Part shown: piece by piece, positions 4,926 through 8,855 of the stretch
Position numbering within the stretch: position 1 is the stretch's first letter
Layout: each line of letters opens with the position of its first letter
Origin: an uncultured Collinsella sp.
GTDB taxonomy: Bacteria; Actinomycetota; Coriobacteriia; Coriobacteriales; Coriobacteriaceae
Reading direction: 5' to 3'
Assembly: GCA_902489515.1 (NCBI GenBank)
Contig: CABUAL010000059.1
Location: forward strand, 1 to 8,855
Length of the DNA: 8,855 nt
Notes under the pieces: generated by a model
What the model saw: the letters and a program-made list of their open reading frames with translations, nothing else
Told to the model about the DNA's origin: nothing
Databases searched by the model: none
Position numbers and translations under genes: made by a program

Positions 4926-5609
4926 CTACATCTGCATAAACGGGTTCTGCATAAGTTCGCGCGCCATCGTGGTCGAATCGCCATGGCCCGTCAAGCAAAC
5001 GGTATCGGGCGGAAGCGTCTTGGCAAGTTTGGAGAGCGAGCGCATAATCGCCGCCTCGTCACCGCCGGAAAGATCGGTACGACCGTGACTGCCCGGGAAA
5101 AGCGTGTCGCCCACAAAGGCGATGTTCCCCTGCTCGGTCGCGGCGAACAGGACGATGCCGCCCGGCGTATGCCCCGGCGTCTCGATCACCTGCAGACAGA
5201 CGTCGCCCACCTCGATTGTATCGCCCTCGGCAAGCAAGCGCGTCGGCTCACCCGGATCGGGCGTCTCGATACCCCACATGGCGCGCTGCTCCTCGATATT
5301 TGCGCGAGGTACCGTCACGTCCTTAGCGCACAACTCATATAGTGCGCTGTCGCCAACGACAGCTCGAACCCCGGCAACCCCGCCAACATGGTCGGCATGA
5401 CCGTGCGTGCAGACAGAGCCGAGTACGCGCACCTCGGGATGCGCGGTGCGGATATGCTCCACAAGACGCTCGCCCTCCCACGCCGGATCGACGATTAAGC
5501 ACTCGTCATTCGAAATCACGGCGTAGCTGTTGGTCTGAATCGGGCCGTTGACGAGTGTCTCAATCGAAGCCGCACCTCGGGGTGTCAGGTCCAAAGTCAT
5601 ATCGCCCAT
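4926..5609 (-). CDS. Metallo-beta-lactamase-fold hydrolase (glyoxalase II-like)
   Basis: The protein has 227 residues from the chosen start. It carries the THGHADH metal site at about 68-74 (His69, His71, Asp73, His74), His147 in ETPGHTPGG, the bridging Asp168 in FVGDTLF, and His209 in LTGHGD, so a two-metal site is complete. The early segment NSYAVISNDECLIVDPAW is typical of small YcbL/GloB-like hydrolases. Members hydrolyse thioesters such as S-lactoylglutathione, but many have unknown substrates, and the extra C-terminal substrate domain of true glyoxalase II is absent. Three in-frame ATGs open the frame (5613-5615, 5607-5609, 5598-5600). GGAGG lies 8 bases before the second, which I chose. 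It follows rel, with a terminator-like hairpin in between, and no separate promoter is evident. Confidence 0.85.
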   Translation of the reverse strand: MGDMTLDLTPRGAASIETLVNGPIQTNSYAVISNDECLIVDPAWEGERLVEHIRTAHPEVRVLGSVCTHGHADHVGGVAGVRAVVGDSALYELCAKDVTVPRANIEEQRAMWGIETPDPGEPTRLLAEGDTIEVGDVCLQVIETPGHTPGGIVLFAATEQGNIAFVGDTLFPGSHGRTDLSGGDEAAIMRSLSKLAKTLPPDTVCLTGHGDSTTMARELMQNPFMQM

Positions 5610-5626
5610 GCGCATACCCTCCTTCT

Positions 5627-5664
5627 AAAATACGTTCGAGGCACCAAACGATGCCTCGAACGTA
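5627..5664 (-). terminator. Hairpin terminator between rel and the metallo-hydrolase
   Basis: TACGTTCGAGGCA and its exact complement (5631-5643 and 5652-5664) form a perfect 13-bp stem with an 8-base loop. TTTTA follows on the minus strand. The stem is strong but the U tract is short. It starts 34 bases after the rel stop and ends right before the ribosome binding site of the next gene. Confidence 0.65.
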
Positions 5665-5697
5665 ACCAATATCTATGATGCTGAGAGGCTCTCGCAC

Positions 5698-8058
5698 CTA
5701 CACACGGCGTTTGAGCTGAGCTCCGCCTTCGCCGGGCATAAGACGGCGAGCGTCGTAGACCGAATCGACACTGCTGATGGAAGCCAGCAGCGGATCCAGA
5801 CCGCTCGCGTCCGAGATCTCGACCATGAAGCGCAGGGTTGCAATACCCTCGCGGTTGGTCGACGTGGCGGCAGAAAGGATATTGCCGCCCGCATCGCCAA
5901 TGGCAATGGTGACATCCTTGAGCAGGCCCATGCGGTCCAGGCACTCGACCACGATCTCGACCTGGAAGAGGGTGTCGGCAGCGCCGTCCCACTCCACATC
6001 GATCATGCGCTCGGGATGTTCCATAAGACCCTTGACGTTGGGGCAGTTGGCGCGATGCACCGAAACGCCACGACCGCGCGTGATGAAGCCGACGATGTCG
6101 TCGCCCGTCACGGGGTTGCAGCAATGAGCCAGACGGACCAGCAGGCCGCTGTTGCTCTCGCCCTTGACGATAATGCCGTTACTAGCGCTCTTGCCGCGCT
6201 TTTGCGGCTTGCGGTTGGAGCCGCGAGCAGGCTGCTTCACGACCTCGGCGATAGCCTCGGCCTTGGTGAGCTGTTCCTCGGGCTTGGGGTCCAAGATTTG
6301 CTCGACCTTATTGCCCACAGCGCGCGGGGCAACCTTGCCGGCGCCGACGGCGGCAAACAGGTCCTCGAGCTGCTTGAAGTTAAACTGCTCCGCCACGGCG
6401 TTGAGTGCACGCGTCGAACGCGGCGTAGAAATGCCATAGCCACGCTTACGCAGGTCCTTGGCCAGCATATCGCGACCGGCGGCAGCGTCGTCGTCCTTGG
6501 TCGCAGCGGCAAAATAGCGGCGGATCTTTGACTTGGCGGAAGGTGTCTTAACGATCTTGAGCCAATCGCGCGACGGCTTGGAACTCTTGTTAGTCAGGAT
6601 CTCGACACGGTCACCCGTCTTAATCTCGTGCGTGAGCGGAGCCACCGCACCGTTGATTTTGGCGCCGACGCAGTGGTTTCCCACCTCGGTGTGAACGGCA
6701 TAGGCAAAGTCGAGCGGCGTGGAGCCGGCACGAAGCGCCATGACCTCGCCTTTGGGCGTGAAGACAAAGATCTCCTGATCGAACAGATCGACCTTCAGCG
6801 AGTGCAGGTATTCCTTGGCATCGGTGATCTCGTCGGAAGCCGCCCAATCGAGCGAATGCTTGAGCCAGTTGATCTGGTCGTCCAAACGTTGAGCGTCATT
6901 GGTCTTGGAAGCAGACGATCCGCCCGACTTCTTATATAGCCAGTGGGCGGCAATGCCGTACTCGGCCTGCTCATGCATCTCGTAGGTTCGAATCTGAATC
7001 TCGAGCGGACGAGCCGTAGGGCCGATGACCGTCGTGTGGAGCGACTGGTAGTTATTGACCTTGGGCATGGCGATATAGTCTTTAAAGCGACCAGGCATGG
7101 GGTGCCACAGCGTATGCACCGCACCGAGCGTGGAGTAGCAATCGCGCACCGAATGGGTAATTACGCGCAGCGCCACCAGGTCGTAGATCTCGGAGAACTC
7201 CTTGCCCTTGCGCTTCATCTTTTGGTAGATGGACCAATAGTGCTTGGAGCGGCCGTTGATCTGGAAGTCCTCCAGACCAATGCGGTTGAGCTCATCGGTA
7301 AGCGTCTTGATGGTCTCGGCAAGGTAGCGCTCGCGGACCTCGCGCGACTCAGCCACCATGCGCGCGATGCGCTGGTAGGCATCGGGCTCCAGGTAGAAGA
7401 AGGACAGGTCCTCGAGCTCCCACTTAATAGAGCTCATGCCCAGACGGTCGGCCAGGGGCGCATACACGTCCATGGTCTCGCGAGCCTTAAACAGGCGACG
7501 GTCCTCGCGCAGGGCTGCCAGCGTTCGCATGTTGTGCAGACGGTCGGCAAGTTTAACGATGATGACGCGAATGTCCTTGGACATGGCGAGGAACATCTTG
7601 CGCAGCGTGAGCGCCTGCTTCTCGTCCATGCTGTCGACTTCGATGTTGGTGAGCTTGGTCACGCCATCGACGAGCTCGGCCACCGTATCGCCAAACAGGC
7701 CGGAAACATCGGTGAGCGAGGTCTCGGTGTCCTCGACGGTATCGTGCAACAGCGCGGCGCACACCACGTCACAATCCATCTTGAGATCGGCCAAAATGAT
7801 GGCAACCTCGACGGGATGGTTAATGTACATCTCACCCGAGCGGCGCTTTTGGTTACAGTGTTTCTCGGCGGCAAAGCAGTAGGCTTGCTCCACCTTGGAG
7901 AAGTCGTCCTCATTCATATATTTGAGGCACAAGCGCTCCAGCTTGTCGTAGCTGTCCGCCATAATCTCGGGCGGCAGCTCATCGGCATGCTTATAGTGCT
8001 CCATCTCCGAAAACGGCTGGAGGGTGGAATCATGGGCGGTACGGGCTGCGGCATCCAT
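5698..8058 (-). CDS. rel: Bifunctional (p)ppGpp synthetase/hydrolase Rel (RelA/SpoT family)
   Basis: Rel makes (p)ppGpp from ATP and GDP/GTP on stalled ribosomes and also hydrolyses it, controlling the stringent response. The 786 residues have the full long-RSH layout. The HD hydrolase (about 55-210) carries His81, HDTVED at 105-110 and ADRLHN at 171-176. The synthetase (about 255-375) carries Asp293 in EIYDLVALRV, RFKD at 324-327, NYQSLHT at 336-342 and Glu353 in LEIQIRT. The TGS domain is at about 428-490, followed by the helical region, the zinc-finger-type region with Cys646, Cys647 and Cys672, and the ACT domain at about 695-775. RFKD is the RxKD form of bifunctional Rel rather than the ExDD form of RelA, and the HD site is intact, so both activities are expected. 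A GGGG-rich ribosome binding site (AAGGGGACCTCG-ATG) supports the start. The 15-base gap to the upstream helicase gene suggests cotranscription. Confidence 0.97.
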   Translation of the reverse strand: MDAAARTAHDSTLQPFSEMEHYKHADELPPEIMADSYDKLERLCLKYMNEDDFSKVEQAYCFAAEKHCNQKRRSGEMYINHPVEVAIILADLKMDCDVVCAALLHDTVEDTETSLTDVSGLFGDTVAELVDGVTKLTNIEVDSMDEKQALTLRKMFLAMSKDIRVIIVKLADRLHNMRTLAALREDRRLFKARETMDVYAPLADRLGMSSIKWELEDLSFFYLEPDAYQRIARMVAESREVRERYLAETIKTLTDELNRIGLEDFQINGRSKHYWSIYQKMKRKGKEFSEIYDLVALRVITHSVRDCYSTLGAVHTLWHPMPGRFKDYIAMPKVNNYQSLHTTVIGPTARPLEIQIRTYEMHEQAEYGIAAHWLYKKSGGSSASKTNDAQRLDDQINWLKHSLDWAASDEITDAKEYLHSLKVDLFDQEIFVFTPKGEVMALRAGSTPLDFAYAVHTEVGNHCVGAKINGAVAPLTHEIKTGDRVEILTNKSSKPSRDWLKIVKTPSAKSKIRRYFAAATKDDDAAAGRDMLAKDLRKRGYGISTPRSTRALNAVAEQFNFKQLEDLFAAVGAGKVAPRAVGNKVEQILDPKPEEQLTKAEAIAEVVKQPARGSNRKPQKRGKSASNGIIVKGESNSGLLVRLAHCCNPVTGDDIVGFITRGRGVSVHRANCPNVKGLMEHPERMIDVEWDGAADTLFQVEIVVECLDRMGLLKDVTIAIGDAGGNILSAATSTNREGIATLRFMVEISDASGLDPLLASISSVDSVYDARRLMPGEGGAQLKRRV

Positions 8059-8073
8059 CGAGGTCCCCTTCCC

Positions 8074-8855
8074 CTAGGCCCGCGGTACGATCGGGCGGTT
8101 AACTTTGGCTAGCATATCAGAAGCGCACGAATCGAGCGCCCAACTCCGGAAAGCCGAGAACTCCATGCGCGAGCGCAAGCCCTCCAAATAGCGAATTGAC
8201 CTGCTCAATTGCACGCGGCCGGGGTTTTCGGCCATCGCGATGCGACGGGTGTCGTCAAACCCCGAAACGCGACAAAAACCAAGCTCTTCGAAGATTCCCA
8301 AGCCGCTTTCCACCGAGCGCTCGTCGACCGGCGTGCGAGCATCGATGGCAAGGCACATCTGCGCGATGTCGATATCGCTCGCGCTAAAGAAATCGTCCCC
8401 GGTCTTGCCGCGGTTGGAGCGCCACATGGTCTGCAGCGCGCGATAGAGCGTGACGAGCTCGTCGCGCTCGGGCGCATAGCAGTCGAGTAGGCGCTCGTTA
8501 ATACGGGCGTCACGCGACGAATAGAGTAGATGGATCACGGCGGGTTGGCCATCGCGACCGGCGCGGCCGCTCATCTGGTTAAACTCAATGCCGCCAAACG
8601 GCATGTGATAGAGCACGACATGGCGAATATCGGGAAGGTTGACGCCCTCGCCAAAGGCGGATGTCGAGACGATGCAGCTGAGGCTGCCGTCTCGAAACGC
8701 CTCCTCTACGCGATGGCGGTCGGTGCGCGTAAGGCCAGCGTTATAGAACGCGATACGGGTCGCACAGTCGGGAACGCGTTTGCGTAGTGTCTTGGCGAGC
8801 GCCACGGACTGGTCGCGCGAATTGACGTAAATGACGGTCTTCTCCCCCGTCGCCA
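8074..8855 (-). CDS. SF2 helicase C-terminal region, RecQ-like (5' end outside window)
   Basis: The frame is open to the window edge, so at least 259 residues of a longer protein are present; the GTG at 8803-8805 is internal. It begins with the helicase motif IV-like TVIYVNSRDQS, followed by FYNAGL at about 36-41, motif V (STSAFGEGVNLPD, about 63-75) and motif VI (QMSGRAGRDG, about 93-102). This is the second RecA-like lobe of an ATP-dependent nucleic-acid helicase, closest to RecQ. The last 130 residues include a winged-helix-like stretch (SVESGLGIFEELGFCRVSGFDD). The ATPase motifs I-III would lie outside the window. In many Gram-positives recJ lies near rel, and I recall long RecJ proteins with a helicase-like C-terminus in Coriobacteriia. 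This may be such a protein, but the nuclease part is not visible here. Confidence 0.8.
   Translation of the reverse strand, partial: ATGEKTVIYVNSRDQSVALAKTLRKRVPDCATRIAFYNAGLTRTDRHRVEEAFRDGSLSCIVSTSAFGEGVNLPDIRHVVLYHMPFGGIEFNQMSGRAGRDGQPAVIHLLYSSRDARINERLLDCYAPERDELVTLYRALQTMWRSNRGKTGDDFFSASDIDIAQMCLAIDARTPVDERSVESGLGIFEELGFCRVSGFDDTRRIAMAENPGRVQLSRSIRYLEGLRSRMEFSAFRSWALDSCASDMLAKVNRPIVPRA

Noticed and set aside
4732..4998. 89-residue N-terminal extension of the aldolase
   Set aside because: The extension overlaps the metallo-hydrolase gene end and the promoter region, has no aldolase similarity, and a strong ribosome binding site precedes the ATG at 4731.
6943..8112. Plus-strand open frame of 389 codons opposite rel
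   Set aside because: It lies antisense to the well-supported rel gene and has no recognisable domain and no ribosome binding site. Long antisense frames are common opposite GC-rich genes with strong codon bias.

Overview
The window looks like chromosomal DNA of a Gram-positive, moderately GC-rich actinobacterium of the class Coriobacteriia, close to Collinsella. The basis is the 16S-type start at the left edge, the protein sequences (IF3, L20, class IIB aldolase, Rel) and the codon use. This placement is my judgement from memory of sequences, not the result of a search. Every gene I can support lies on the minus strand, so transcription runs from high to low coordinates.

In transcription order from the right edge: (1) The C-terminal part of an SF2, RecQ-like helicase runs in from outside the window (8855-8074). 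Its stop lies 15 nt before a bifunctional (p)ppGpp synthetase/hydrolase gene, rel (8058-5698). (2) A perfect 13-bp hairpin with a short U run separates rel from a metallo-beta-lactamase-fold hydrolase (5609-4926). (3) A class II fructose-bisphosphate aldolase, fba (4731-3865), has its own leader and a probable extended -10 promoter. (4) A 351-base gap (3514-3864) holds three decaying copies of a palindromic repeat; the complete copy folds into a very long hairpin just behind fba. (5) A cytoplasmic transglutaminase-like protein of unknown role (3513-2080) has an intact Cys-His-Asp triad. (6) tRNA-Leu(CAA) (2040-1954) has an intrinsic terminator. Its 3' end, tail and terminator are duplicated 184 bases downstream, around a palindrome-rich insert. 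(7) The translation operon infC-rpmI-rplT (IF3, L35, L20; 1517-318) ends in a strong intrinsic terminator. (8) The first 240 bases carry 34 nt of the 5' end of 16S rRNA joined abruptly to unrelated non-coding sequence.

The most interesting part is the roughly 160-base leader of infC (about 1678-1518). It contains a probable promoter, several hairpins, and a terminator-like hairpin with a U7 tract that shares bases with the base of a longer alternative stem. It also has an 11-base stretch complementary at 10 of 11 positions to the infC Shine-Dalgarno region. The likely true infC start is AUA rather than the upstream ATG. Together these suggest autoregulation at both transcription (L20-type attenuation) and translation (IF3 discrimination against a non-canonical start). 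The three genes supply IF3 and two large-subunit proteins, and Rel ties the neighbouring region to the stringent response. No CRISPR array, transposase, integrase or phage gene is visible.
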